NCBI GenBank assembly: GCA_000827265.1
Contig: KN834766.1
Coordinates: 429,061 to 493,060, forward strand
DNA: 64,000 nucleotides
Direction of reading: 5' to 3'
Source: Collybiopsis luxurians FD-317 M1
Lineage: Eukaryota > Basidiomycota > Agaricomycetes > Agaricales > Omphalotaceae
Positions 24,018-36,619 of this stretch are shown here, piece after piece. Numbering within the stretch: the first letter of the stretch is position 1; each line of letters opens with the position of its first letter. Below the pieces are notes generated by a model. It made no database searches. It was not told the origin of the DNA and was given only the letters and a program-made list of their open reading frames with translations. Position numbers and translations under genes: made by a program.

Positions 24018-25075
24018 ATGATGTTCATTTTCGGTAAGATTACATGTCTATTGTTGACATTACTGGTGTTCATCTCAGGTAAGCATATTCAAGTTTTTCG
24101 AGCACAACAGTGTGAATTCATGAGATTCTACTCAAAGATTTTGGGTCAGCACAGATGAATGCAGTCACTCTGTGGCAGTTTGGCCAAGGGCGCCTGCTGG
24201 CTGGTGCCTTCACCTTGCCAATGCAGCCCCTCGGAACTGCGAGTGATAGAACAGCGACAACTTATTTATATCAAGTTCTCAACCAGGCCGCGGTTATCAC
24301 CACCTCGAATGGCGCTCCAATTACTCAGACAACATTTTTACCAAGTCAGTTCAATTTCTCGTCTTGTTTTTTGTCAGCTATAAACACGTTATGATAGCCT
24401 CACGAACTATCGTTGCTTCTGCTTCCGGATGGAATGAGCCGGTGCAAGGTATTGTCTGTAGTTTAGTCAACGCAACATTTGGCCAGTGTTCGAATAGTGG
24501 GACGCTTGCAAATAGCGGAGCACCTACCCCGTCGATATTTGCAATAGCGACATCCTCTGTTACCTCTGCTATTACCGTTACTACCATTGTATCTTCTGGT
24601 ACGTGGAAACAAATATATTTGGTTTGTGATCCACTCTGAAACGATTACAGCCACAGAAACTCCTTCGGCTGCAGCAAATCGTTCCACGGCTACGAAAGCG
24701 ATCGTGGGAGGCGCAGTCGGCGGATTCGTTTTTATTCTCATAGTGATTGTTCTCATTCTTTTCAAACGGCGGTGGCAGAGAAACCATCGCAACGATCTCT
24801 TACCCCGTGTTAACAGCGGGCTTTATTTTGTCCCCGACTCCACGCCACGACCTTCCCCACTAGATATCCACACCTATAATGCCTTGCGAGCCCACCCCAA
24901 CATTTTGCCTACAAAAGACAGACCTAAAGCACCAACAAGTCTGCACGCGGCCAACTCTGAACCACGGGGCAACCAAAGTCAGATGGAGGAGATAGTTGAC
25001 CGGGTCAGAATGTTGGAGACGAGAGTAGGATATGGTGTGAACGATGAGCCTCTTCCAGTATATGAAACCACTTGA
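24018..25075 (+). CDS. Single-pass cell-surface protein (Mid2/WSC-sensor-like layout)
   Basis: Four exons (24018-24078, 24150-24344, 24398-24598, 24651-25075) encode about 293 residues. Exon 1 is a signal peptide (MMFIFGKITCLLLTLLVFIS). The ectodomain holds VTLWQFGQGRLLAGAFTL, two cysteines and a Ser/Thr-rich stalk (SSVTSAITVTTIVSS). One transmembrane helix follows (AIVGGAVGGFVFILIVIVL) with a basic stop-transfer FKRRW. The cytoplasmic tail of about 120 residues includes a predicted helix MEEIVDRVRMLETRV and ends in PVYETT. This layout resembles fungal surface sensors, but sequence identity to a named sensor is not evident. A second ATG three bases downstream would serve equally well. Confidence 0.8.
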
Positions 25076-25322
25076 CTTATGATACCTGAGCTACACATCT
25101 CGTCAAGAGGTGTTCAAGGATAGAAAGAAATACATAAACCATGCAGTGAGAGTACAAATTTAGTTATAAGAGAATACAAATCGAAGTACAAGGGTTTCAG
25201 GGTACAAATCCGATGTCAAGATACACACCATTCTATTCCCTTTTAAGGATTTCGTCATTACAATGCGAAAAAGACTGTTCATCACGGAAGGAGAGAAGGC
25301 TAATGTCCTAAGACCTGACGAG

Positions 25323-27590
25323 TCAACTCGTGAACCACCCTGAGAAGGTACCGAGCACGGACACAGTCCGGCTCTTGACACTTAACTCCTCCACTACCCC
25401 CGGACTGCGCACTCGGAGGAGGCAGAAAAGGACGCGCTGGAGCAGGGTCATCCAAAGCCTCGGCAGCTGGAAAGAAAGGAGCAAGGACGGTTGCCAGCGA
25501 AGACGAATCATGAGGGCTAGCAGTGGAGACACTTGAACGAGATTGCAGTTGCGCGGGTGCAACGGGGGTTGGGAGTCAGAAGAGGCATCTTGAATAACAG
25601 GAGCAGGAGAGGACACAATGGAGCCGGACGAGGTGGAATCAAAATCAGCTGTTGGGGCAGTCCATCCGACTGGATAAGGTTCCACGGTAGCGTTCAAGGA
25701 GTCAGCGAGAGTACCATTTTTTAATGGCAAGGATGTTGCGACGCAGGTAGTTGAAGTGCCATTGACGAGACCAGGAGAAGAATTAGGTGGCGATGTCGCG
25801 ACAGCAGTTACCGGAAGATCTGAAGATTGCAAAGTCGGAGTGGGGTAGTTGGTAGCGGATAGACCAAGTGGATCAGAAGATTGGACAAACAATGAACTGG
25901 CGTTGCAACCAGACAACAAAAAATTCTCGGATATATCAGGAACGACCACTCCTGTAAAAGTCGTCGGACGCGGGTCTTTACCGAAACAAGGAGTGGGCGT
26001 TGAAACAGAAACAAAGGATGCAAAAGATTCTGAAGACACTGAAGAATTCGAGGTGAACGAAGACGGTGTATTGATAGGCGCAAAGGGAAACTGCACTCCG
26101 GGAACGATTCCGAACATGAGAGAAGGGCTTGAGTTTGAAGAGGGTCCAGAGCATGATTTGGGGATCAGATCAAGCGTAACGTTAGCAAGCTGTTGTAAAT
26201 CTTTCATACTAGCCTGGGTGCGCTTCTGTGAAGTAACAGTCAATTCGGCGCGACAAAGTGAGATTGGAAGGAAAGAAATTTTTACCAAACTTCGACAACA
26301 GGTACTCTGAAACGACTCCTCCAAATTGGATTATCAGCATCTCCATCCCATCAAAGACACAAAACTAGCGTACCTGTGCCTTGAACTTGGTTGATTTTCG
26401 CTTACCATCCTGGGACAAGATTGCCACTGCATTCCTGTTTTCCGTCATAGAACCAGTAACAGGTGCTTTGATACGGCCCACCGCTTGAAGCCGTCCCACC
26501 ACCCGAGGAAGGACTGGTCGAGGCATCCAGAAACGAGGTGGTACGGGAAGAGAAGCCTTTGAGCTCGGTACATCATGAGTCTTGCTACGTTTCGCAACTG
26601 AAACGCCCTCCGAGGGTCTTCTATTCAGAAATTCGTCAACATAGATCGCTTTCCGTTTCCTTTTTTGATTACTCTTATTGGAAACTATCAATGAAATGAA
26701 AGATGACGTGTAAGGGAATAGACGGACGTTCAAGAGACATTGATTCGTAGAAGGTAATTGATCACACAATGCTTCATCGGGCCTCGAAACGCTGTGATCA
26801 CAATTATAAATAAGAGATATTTGCGGGAAATTAACTCACTCAGTCCCTTCATTCCGCGGAGATACACCACCGCCAGCCGCCTTGTCGATCTATTCGCAGT
26901 GAGTGAGATAATAAGCGAGATTAATGGATGGAGAAGCGAACTGCGTACTTCCAGAGGTTCTTGGCCCGGCATGGAGCATTGAACAAATCGTTTGTCCCTG
27001 AGAATATAATCATGAGAGCGACGAATGGCAAGATGTAAAATACGCCTGCGTACATTTGGTCGCAAAACTGTGGCAAACCATCAAAGAATGTGCCAAACTT
27101 CTCCTGAACATAGCAATCGACGCCGCCTAAGGGTGATTTCTCCGTGATGAGCAAAGCAAGCATTTCCTCGTAATTGGGACTGAGAAGCTTGAGGAAAGTG
27201 GGCGAGGAAAGTAGCTTGGCCGTCATCTGTGGAAAACCATTATAAACTGAGAGCAACTGAAACAAAGGTGAATACCTCGATATCCGAATCTTTTTTGACT
27301 TTTCTCTTTGTCCCAAGCTTTTCAAGAGCTTCTTGTAGAAGCGACATCGCCTTTGTCAAGGTGAAGGGACGGTGACGAGCAGATCGTTGAGTAGAAGGGA
27401 AGCTGAGGGGGTAACCTGCGAGTTTGCTCTTGACAAACATCCAAATTCTGATTCTGCGAGGACAATCCATGATAAAAAAGAGCGTAAAAAGTTGAGACTG
27501 TAAGGACTCGCTCGGCGAGGTTGTGTTGGTGGTCGTACCCAAGAAAGAAGCCAGGCAGACACCGGCAGACATTCTCAATTTCTCACACAT
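25323..27590 (-). CDS. Unknown multi-exon protein, Ser/Thr-rich C-terminus
   Basis: The gene is convergent with the surface-protein gene. A likely first exon (27590-27276) ends KRKVKKDSDIE before GTATTC. Exon two (27226-26949) encodes MTAKLLSSPTFLKLL, then a hydrophobic run FYILPFVALMIIF. A further exon starts at 26,889. A basic region (QKRKRKAIYV) lies near 26.66 kb. The last exons give KRTQASMKDLQQLANVTLDL, then a long Ser/Thr/Pro/Asn stretch with scattered cysteines. Joins near 26.84 kb are uncertain and the first exon may carry an extra intron, so the protein sequence is provisional. No domain is recognised; a decayed copy lies at 1-2345. The composite element GGGAC-N4-ACGCGTCGCG sits 22-40 bp upstream of the start. 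Confidence 0.5.
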
Positions 27591-27611
27591 CACATGTCAT
27601 GCATTTTTCAT

Positions 27612-27630
27612 GGGACCTAGACGCGTCGCG
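27612..27630 (-). promoter_or_regulatory. Composite element GGGAC-N4-ACGCGTCGCG
   Basis: The sequence gggacctagACGCGTCGCG lies directly upstream of the minus gene starting at 27,590. It contains ACGCGT, the MluI cell-cycle box bound by MBF-type factors in yeasts. The same composite occurs at 2028-2046 and 15,437-15,455, and the ten-base core again at 48,584-48,593. Confidence 0.5.
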
Positions 27631-28838
27631 TTAGAGTCACCCCATCGTGTCTTCGAAATCTCCAACTTTGCTTTAACCTTCGAGCTCACAGCTTGAATCT
27701 CGAAGCACCGTGACAGCGCTAAAACAAAACTCCAATAATCTTGGTATCAGGCCCTATTGTACTGGCCCTAAATTTTTAGTACCCCCAATTAATTGTACCC
27801 TTTATTATGCTCCTTTCTACAGACTAGTCGTTGGATAAGTTTAATGAAAGTAGATATCTCAAGTAGATTTTTGCTCCATACACATAATGCGGTGAAGAGT
27901 CACAGTACTCCAGACCATTGCACTGGCTGCCCGGAGAGGGATGGATAATCCATATCAATACGTCTTCAGCGCGATGCGTGAGGCGCTACCCCAGCCAAGT
28001 CTGGACATAGTGCATGTCTCGTCCATGAGCCCTATGCGTAACAGTGCCGCAAGCAGTGCATTGCTCCTCCCGAAAGGGTGGTACTGCTCCCAACACTGGT
28101 TTGCACCATTAGATGCTCACCATGACACTAGCTGCGAATCGAGTGCTCCATAGTAATGAAGCTCCGCTATAAGAACACTCATTCCTAGGTCGAGGTCAGC
28201 GTCACAATGTCAGAAAATGCGGTCGGTGTCTCTGCATCTGACGAAGCTTGTCTTCTCACTTTCCTATATAACCATAGAGGACGGATTGATAAATGTATTC
28301 CAGCTGGCTAGGTTAATACACAGGAATTTCCCTTAACATAACAAATTAGCATTGTTTAATGCTCTCATGAGCAATCTTTCTTATTGCGCTTCTATTTTGT
28401 GTCGTATCACCCTTCGCAGTTGAAGCATAGACTGTATAACAATAACTATATATCTAACGACATACGATAAACTCCATCAACGGTCCCAATAGGGAGACCG
28501 GTCTGCACTGATACGGCCTTTGAAGGATTTACACTTCGAGGAGAAACAATAGATAGAGAATGTACAGGTGTCCGAACTACCTGTCAATATTGACCAATTA
28601 TAACTGAGTGCTGAGATGGCAGCATTTCATTGTACTTTTATTGTGAATCAAATACATCAATCCAATTCTAATTGAGTTCCACCAGAAGCATCACTGCCGA
28701 GTACTAACCGAGTGATGAACTTCATTTACTCTACTGTTAATGGAACACGGTGAGTGTTTCAATGTCATGGTTCCTATGGTATTGTAAGTCCGCCCAAAAA
28801 AGCTTCGTTGGCAAGTTTGAGGATGCACAAATCCAGGG
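27631..28838. other. Intergenic, nothing convincing
   Basis: AT-rich spacer upstream of two minus-strand genes. The only notable piece is a block near 27,910-27,940 repeated at 2310-2345. Short frames here have no support. Confidence 0.4.
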
Positions 28839-31693
28839 TCAGATATCCTTGTTAATCAAGATCGGGTTCCTTGAGATTGTTATTATTCCTCTGTATCTTG
28901 CATCAGCTAATGTCGATACAGGAGAAAGCAAAACCAGAATATGCAAACCCACCTCCTCCAACTTCAGATCTGGAAACTGATGATGCGCCTGGAACACAAA
29001 TGTCACCTTACACTTCCACCTTGTCGGACGAGACATATCCAGTTTGACAGTAAACTGATCACTAAGGATAAGATTGTTGTCTCCATCATCAAGCTCAATC
29101 ACCGGTCCAGGATCAGGTTTCCCATCCCATACACACGAAAGTGTCCACCCCACCACATAAATCTTTCCCCCTGCCAACTGGAAGTTGAAGAATCCCCCAT
29201 CAACCTCTTCACCCTCCTTGACAACCCTCCCCTTCTTCCCACTTACCTCCACAGGATCCATCTGAACAAGATTCATATGTTCAGGATACCCAGCTTTGCC
29301 AAGCATCTTCTTCAATGGATTAGGTGGGGTGGTAAGTGGAGATTCCCACCCGAGCTCATACGCTTCAAACCCCGCACCGAATACAACTTGATTGTAATTT
29401 GCCAGCTTTTTCTTGAACTTTCCTCCTACCTTTCCGCACTCCCATATGAAGGTATGCCTTTGAGTTTCCTTAGCCCCCGCACCTGCAGGTCCAGGTTTGA
29501 CTGATTTCTTCCATGCCCTATCCATACCCTTAACCGCCGCAATGAAATCATAACACTTCATCATCCCATCCGCTTTTAATTTTGCCTCCACCATCTGAAC
29601 GTAAATATCCGCATGCTGTATCTTTTTCTCAAGCGTAAGTTTTCTTACAAGATTCTTGCGCTGAGTTTGGAATGCGGTGATGGCGGAGCGGATACTTTTG
29701 ACGCTTGTGGTGTAGGCATCGGATTGAAGAGCTGGGTGTTCCAGGTAGGTTTGGAGATCGAGACAGATGTCACGCATTTTGTGAATTTTGGCGAATACAT
29801 CTTGGTGGACAGTTATGCGCCGTGGGAGACTGCAGTTCATGAGGGAGCTGAATGAAGTGAAGTTAGGTTACGTAGCTCGAGAGGTGACTAGCTCAATGCA
29901 CACCTGTAATGATATAATATCCCGGACCTCGTCGTCCCTTTGGGATTAGCTAAAAGTTTTGGTAAGGCAGCCTGGGCGTCTTGAGGAGAAAGGAGGTCAT
30001 TCGATAGGTACGCAGCGTCTTCTGAGCATCCATAGGTTTCAATCATCACATGTACAATACTACATTTCTTCGATTGGGACTTCACTTTGGATTGAGTACC
30101 AGAGGCTTTGAAGAAATTTTTGACGAGGGTTTGAGCTTTGATTTCATGTTTTTTTGTTATACTCTTGTCATTGATCCTATGGAAGCGACAGATGTGAGAT
30201 AATAAGCAAATCATGAATACTCAAATGAAAATGAGTAGAAACACGCACTGACAAACTACTACCATCCTACAACCGTACCCACGCTGGCGACCCGCAAGAT
30301 AATAATCTCCATATCTCTCCCTGAACTCTGCCTCTGTAAGGCCCGGCATCCCTTCCTGCAACGTAACACTTGCTGGGATGAACTCTGGCTCAAACTCCCC
30401 GTTGACCTGATACTGTATCAGGACGGTCGACAGCGACGCATTCTTCGACAATAATGATGAAATTCGAGAGTCCATAGAGATAGACGCAGGAGCGACATTC
30501 ACCGTACCCCCGATCTCGATGTCGTACTGGTCTTTAAGAGACTTAATAGCATTCCAGTGTAACGTGTCAACGTAAACTCTAGCTTCTTTGGGTCGAGGAG
30601 GATGTGAAGGCATTCGAAATGTAGACAGAGCGGTGCAAGTCATCGACTCCCCAGTCAACGCGTCGACCCCGAAACCTAATCTAAATGTGTCTGACCAGGG
30701 TATTTTAACTTCGCGTTGAAGTTCCGTGCTGACGGACTTCTTCTTTGGGGGGTTCTGGAAAACTCTTTTAGAAGACCCGGAAAAAACAGAGGGAAAGACT
30801 GGAGATGGACACTTACCTGAGGCGCAGGTTTCGGTGAGGGTGACCGTTTGTCTTTTTTGGTAGGAGGGTTCAGGCTGGATGCCCGCCGCTGTTTCTTCGC
30901 ATCAGGTTTTGGGGTGTCGGGGGCCGAAGAAACTTTCGGTTTAGGGTCTGGCTTGCCTGACTGCTGCTGTTTACCCTTGCTAGGAAGCTCGAGGCTGACC
31001 GTTCGGCGATGCTTTTTCACATCAGTTTCTGGAGGCTTTAGGCTGTCAGGTGTGACAGATCTCTTCCCTGCAACTTTTGGTATGTCGAGTTTACTGTCCA
31101 GTGGTGGGCCTGTTACTTTGAGGATAGGTTTCAGTGCAAGTTTGGACTCGGGCCTGAGAATCTTGATTTTTGTTCGAACAGCATCTGGATTCTACAGAAA
31201 ATGGAGCGAAGTAACTGGAAGATTGTGCTCCAAGCTTACCTTACTGAGTTTGTCATCTTTAGCCCCAAACACAATCGTGCCTCCGTCTTTCAAAAGATAG
31301 TCCTTTCCAGAGATGAGCATGCCTTCGGAGTCTATCCACGTCCCATGCTTTGACTTAGCATCGCTAATGAACACCTATGAACTCATGAACCTTCCTGAAC
31401 AGAAAACCAAGGGCATTCGACGTACTTTGGTTCCCTTGAACTTCAAAATCGCATGCTTTGCCGCAATAACCTTTGCTCTCTCCAAGAGTTTCGATCCGAT
31501 AAAGCTTTCATCAGCATTACCGTTTTTTGTTATGGTAAATTTTCGAGGTTGGGCTTTTGAGTGTGGAGGATCTTCACAAATAAATTCGACGCCTTGACGA
31601 GATCCTTGAGATTTCCAAATTATATGAAAGGAATTGGGACACACCTTCGACCACTTCTAGTTCACTGTTATTTTTACTTTTCGCAGGGGCCAT
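28839..31693 (-). CDS. FHA-domain protein with an uncharacterised C-terminal module
   Basis: Seven exons (31693-31645, 31592-31426, 31374-31240, 31191-30817, 30754-30249, 30176-29904, 29847-28839) join in frame to 837 residues. A final small intron (GTGGGT...CATTAG) may instead end the protein at 28,883. Residues about 30-115 look like an FHA phosphothreonine-binding domain: ESFIGSK, then VFISDAKSKHGTWIDSEGM and LLKDGGTIVFG. Residues 118-240 are a Lys/Pro/Ser-rich linker with nuclear-localisation-like clusters (KKQRR, KKDKR). Then comes a module with FRERYGDYYLAGRQRGYG near residue 400, a motif I have seen in many Agaricomycete proteins of unknown role. The C-terminal third (a helix-rich stretch, then VVGWTLSCVWDG) is unrecognised. 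It is probably nuclear; partners are unknown. Confidence 0.75.
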
Positions 31694-33256
31694 CGTAGTG
31701 TGGTGGATAGCGGACAACTACGAATCTTATAACTCCAAAGCTGTAAAAGCCAGAGTAACCGACGCCAACGGATTACTGCAGAGGTTGAATTGGAATGTGG
31801 TGCTCAGATACCTATGTCATCAGGCTGTAAGGTATGAGAAAAATATTCAAATTCAATTACAGCTATTTGGGTTATTTGTAGCACAGTTTGAGATGCACGA
31901 TCGCGTTTACACACAAACAAACTACTAATCCATTGCTCCACAAGAATGCCACCAAATATACAGTTGTCCCGGCATCGGTGGAGCAATGAATACAATTTTT
32001 GTTTGGAGTAAACACCATCACTAAGGTGCGTTTTTCGAAAACAATGCTACGAATACACAAATAGCTGTAGCAATCAAAGAGAGGAGCCAATAGAGGAGCC
32101 ATCAAGGAGTCTAACGCTTCGACGCGAATCGGAACTGGCACCTGAAACCAGACCGGGCCGGAGTGTCTCGGAGTCACCGGTATTTGGCGCCACGCACCTC
32201 AATGTACGGATACGTGGACGTTTCATCGCCCATAGGGCCTGCACAGCATTTGGACGAGTTTAGCTCTTGCGACCTTCCAGGTAGCTGGTAGGCCGGACCG
32301 TTAAGGAGAGTGCGGCCACCAATAGTTTGAGGTGCATCAACTTCGGTTGGAAATATACTCTCAAAAGTAATGGGTCCTGGAATCTACCTTGCAGAAATAG
32401 GTGTCAATGTTGAGGGTAGACATAATGAGAACAAAGGGGAGTTCAAGTGAACAAAGATTCAAGTTCATCTGGACACTCAGGTAATGATTGGACATGAGGA
32501 TGGTCTATAAAAAATATCAACAGAAAGGTTTGTGTTAACTATAGCCTAAGTAAGTACATAATAACTATAGGTAATTAGTAAGTAAAGGAATAGAGTATGA
32601 GGTATGAAAAAACACATACCCTCAGAACACGAAAGGAGTTCTGAGGGCATAGGAAATTCTACTACAGCTATATAAGTGAATCAAAAGGATAAAAGAAAAG
32701 GAAAGAAACAAGATAATCCGTGAAACGACTACACTATGATACCCGCACGGAGGTAAATGCAAAGACTTCTGTCGTCGCCGCAGATACAGCGAATCGGTGC
32801 CACAGGACACCACACACCCACATGACCGAGAAACCCTCTACGCGTCTCCGGACATACTCGATCTAACAGTGTGACATATCAGCAAACTTTACGGTCTCGA
32901 AGACTCTGAACTTCTTGATGTTAACATGACCATCGCTGATGAATTCATAATTTTACACAGCACGGTTGAGACCTCACCCTAGTAGGACTCCGAGTACCAC
33001 AGTATTGCTCAATTCTATAAGCACCATGGGAAGGTAGAAGAAGTTGAGACACTGATCAAGCAAAAGAATAGAAAAGCTTGGGTAAGTTGTGAACGTTGTT
33101 CACTTCCCTGAAACGCCGTCTGTCTAATTACTCCAAACCGTAGTAAGCGATTGCAATTGAGAATTGACTGGAGAAAAATCTAATCACTATCACATTACTG
33201 CGACATTAGAACGGGATACATTAAGGTAAATATTATACGGATGTCCGAGTCAATCA
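31694..33256. other. Intergenic, nothing convincing
   Basis: Promoter side of the FHA gene and downstream side of the F-box gene. Frames such as minus 31,872-32,177 lack any domain or splice support. A self-complementary stretch near 32,600-32,650 ('accctcagaacacgaaaggagttctgaggg') can form a hairpin. Confidence 0.4.
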
Positions 33257-34693
33257 TTAATTTCGAAGTAAAATTTTCAACCCCATAGCATGAAGAGATT
33301 CCAGACGAGAACGAAGAGGACCTGTCGGAATAGGAGTAGAGGAGTGAAACTGAACCTCACGGAGGGCCCTCCATCGCGATTCTACCATGTACACAAATGC
33401 ATGCAAAAACGGAAATATACAACTTCGAAAACGAATCATTTCCAACATAGGGGCCATACCCGTCCTATAGTCAAACGAGGCTTCTTCGGTAACGGTCAAC
33501 GCGAGCAACAAAATTTTCATACTCTCTGGAGACCAAGATGTGACAGAAAGTTTTCGCAGGGTTGAGCAGCTGCTGAGGAGAGATAAGAGAGGACTGATGA
33601 GCCCTTCTCCGAGGTAATCTATATTGATGTTCTCCAACACCGTGGAAGATTTTCCCAATACGCTGAGCAATCTGCAGTTGGGTGTATAGCGCGTCTGAGA
33701 GATGGTTAATTCTATGAGGGCAGGCATCGACGCCGCTTCGAATACACAAGTTGTATCTCCCCGAGTGTAAAGGCGACGCAAGAAAGGAAGAGTTAGTGGG
33801 TCTGCTGAATTTTTGCATGTGGCGAATCCTTCGACTCTGATGCGCACGATGTTCTGTGCGCACCTCAACACGTCAACGAGTCCCTGAGCACTGAGATTGG
33901 AGTAGTATAACAGCTGGTGCCACGGAATGTCAAGGGATTTAATGGGGTCGAAATGCCAATTGGGTAGGGAAAGTGAGCGTAGGTTGGGCGCATTACGAAA
34001 TGTATGAAGTTTAAAAGCTCGAAGCGGTCTACCCACAAACGCATGGCTAATTTCCAGCTCCAACTCGAGAAGGGATTCCAGATTAAGGGGTTTCTCATTC
34101 AGGGCGGGATACTGACTAACGGGCATACAGAGTGCAACACGAGCCCATCGACGCGAGTGTTCACAAAGACGTTCCAATAGGGGTGCATGGGTGTTACTTT
34201 GAGTGACGAGCCGGATGGATAGAGGACAATTTCGGGAGCGGGTTAGGAAATGAGTTACGACTGGCAGCAGGTCCGGATATGTCCCCGGAACGGTGGTGGT
34301 CCAAAGCTTGATAACTATGAGAGACCATAGTGTAGGTACGGAAAGGGCCAAGGATCGCCAACGACTGCAGATCTTGGTCAGAAGCCATATACCATTATTG
34401 CGATCTAAAATATCAGCGCATTGTGTTTCGACGTAGTGTTCGAAAATTTCAACGAGTAATTCAGAGGGGAGATGGTTAACATGGGGCGAAGTGGCCTCTG
34501 AACCTCCATCACAAGTTACGCCTATGAGGCTTAGAATTGAGAAAGTTCTCGAGAGGTTATCGGCAGGATTGAGGGCGCGAGATAGCTGGGATTGGTGTTA
34601 GTCAACGTCTTCAAGAAAGACCGAGCACTGTGAAAAAATTACCTCGGAATTCGACAATCTATGTGTAGGTATGCAGCTAGCAGCGCGACCCAT
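33257..34693 (-). CDS. F-box protein with C-terminal leucine-rich region
   Basis: Exon 1 (34693-34643, starting MGRAASCIPTHRL) joins exon 2 (34585-33257) through a 57 bp GT...CAG intron, giving 459 residues. The F-box lies near residues 60-110: HLPSELLVEIFEHYV, then ICSRWRSLALSVPTLWSLI, the usual form in mushroom F-box proteins. After it come irregular Leu-rich repeats (NLRSLSLPNWHF, STLRKLSVTSW). F-box proteins recruit substrates to SCF ubiquitin ligases through Skp1; the target cannot be told from sequence. No frame breaks were seen. Confidence 0.88.
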
Positions 34694-36619
34694 ATCATCG
34701 TACGCACACTGGGTAGTGGTTGGAATTAGAATGGATGGAGGAAGAGGGAAAAAAACAACAGTATAGGGGCGGGGTTGCACAGCGTCGTCGCTGGTAATTT
34801 TTCATCCATGACTCAAAGAGAATCCGCGCGGAGGTAAATGTGATCATTGATTAGAATGAGCTTTGACTCCGATTCCCTTGAAGCGTGCCCTATTCACTAC
34901 TGGCAACAGCGGAACATTGCGACTCAAGACATACCACCATGAAGACGCGTGCATAAAGTTTCTGTAAAGAGAATTCTTATCGCCCTCGCATTTAATCTCG
35001 CTGAGCGGATGTGATATCCAACTTCCAGTCCGGACAGGATTATGGCATAGGACATAGCATGACCATGATAGCCTCGGAATAAAGAAATATCAAGATAAAC
35101 CGTTCCAAACAGCGCCTAATAGCGCTGTTTGGTGTCATTTGGCAAGCGCAATGGCACTCATAACTTACGTAGATTTGGCTCGGGCTCGGCCCGAGTCATT
35201 TCATGATCATACGTAGATAGGGTCGATGTACAGTACGCTACCTTACCGCTATCCACCATATTCGCCGCCTCAGAGCTTGCCCGCAGTCCCCTCGGCCCAC
35301 TCCATTGCGATGTTCATCCATTCATGACTGTGAATAATTAGATTTCGTGAATCTATTGAAAAGTTGAGCATTCAGTGAGTGCGGGAATGGAAGGCGTGTT
35401 TTCGTGCGAGTCGGCGTGTTGGCAGCAAGAAAACCTCACGCTTCCTTGTTTAGCATTGTCATCTTCTTAGAGCAACGATACACCTCAGGATACATTTTCC
35501 ATATCTCGCTTAGACAATTTCTCGACCCTCCCACCTCCCTTTGAATCTTCCAAAACTTTCGGATAGCATACACGCCAGTAATTAAATTAGATTCAAACTG
35601 TTAAAGTGGCTATCTTCGGCGGAACAAATATTGAGTTTGGGTTAGTCTTACTCGAATATTTATTCCGCATCTCAGACCAGAAAACTTATTCCGCTCAGCC
35701 GGAATTCCTTTTCCGCCAGCCTTCGCCCACCTTACGGAGTTAGCCTCTCTCTGTCTGATTTTCTTCAGCCAAAACTAGCGACGCACGAAACTCGGTTTTC
35801 ACCTTGCACATGAAACTATTAACTTCCATTAAACTTTTACATAATTAGCGGTGTGTATGTTATAATCTTCACATTCAACATCAGGCTGAGTTATGAAGCT
35901 AAGTTTGATGGAAAACTCGGTCTTTGATAAACGGCTGACAGACACCGATGACGTACTATTGATTATTAAGATAGTCTTGATCCTATCAAATTGTGTTTTC
36001 GCGACATGGAATAGACCTTGCAAGCAAGGTGATTAAGTCCTGTTGAGTGAAGTGTTCGAGCGAGTACCTCTCGCGGAGTTACTTCAAAATTAGTTACTAC
36101 ATTGTATATAAGCTACTATGGAAGTAAAATATGAAACAAATGTGGAATAAGTATCTAGACATATGGAGCGGCCGGACAACCGATGGAGGCTTTTCTCAAC
36201 AAGTCCTATCATATCTTATTGCACTGAGATAGACTGGGCTAACACAGTGCCCCCACTTCCGACCTTTGCGGCACTGCTGCATCTTTCTTGGACCCGGCAG
36301 AGATCCTCAGGTTGTAGATGCGCATGTGCAGCTCAGTCTCCCGGGATGATTAGCCTAATGTAATCGGAGATTAAGTATTTATGCACGGTCTGAGTGGCAT
36401 GAAGCATGTAATAGCTGCGCAGTATAAATTTGAAACCAGCCAATTCTTTCCCCTCCTTTCTTTTCCCGTCTGCCTCGCCTTTCATCCACCCTTTTCTCTT
36501 TGTTGCTACTTGCTCTATCTACCGCTACACCTGTGTACATACAGCACCTCAGCAATAGACCAAACGGATTCAGTCTCCCTGTTCTCTCGAGCAATTGTTC
36601 CAACTCTCTACACATCCAG
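34694..36619. other. Intergenic with a perfect inverted repeat
   Basis: No gene is supported. A perfect 11 bp inverted repeat lies at 35,105-35,132 and a 7 bp one (ctcgggc...gcccgag) near 35,180. The right end, from about 36,450, resembles the promoter regions of membrane-protein copies A and B. Confidence 0.4.
35105..35132. repeat. Perfect inverted repeat, 11 bp arms, 6 bp loop
   Basis: CCAAACAGCGC and GCGCTGTTTGG are exact reverse complements separated by ctaata. No poly-T or gene end is adjacent, so a terminator role is not evident. It could be a palindromic relic or a binding site. Confidence 0.9.

Noticed and set aside
30249..30400. MACPF/perforin-like assignment from YGDYY
   Set aside because: Only one short motif is similar; no membrane-inserting helices or signal peptide, and the protein looks nuclear.
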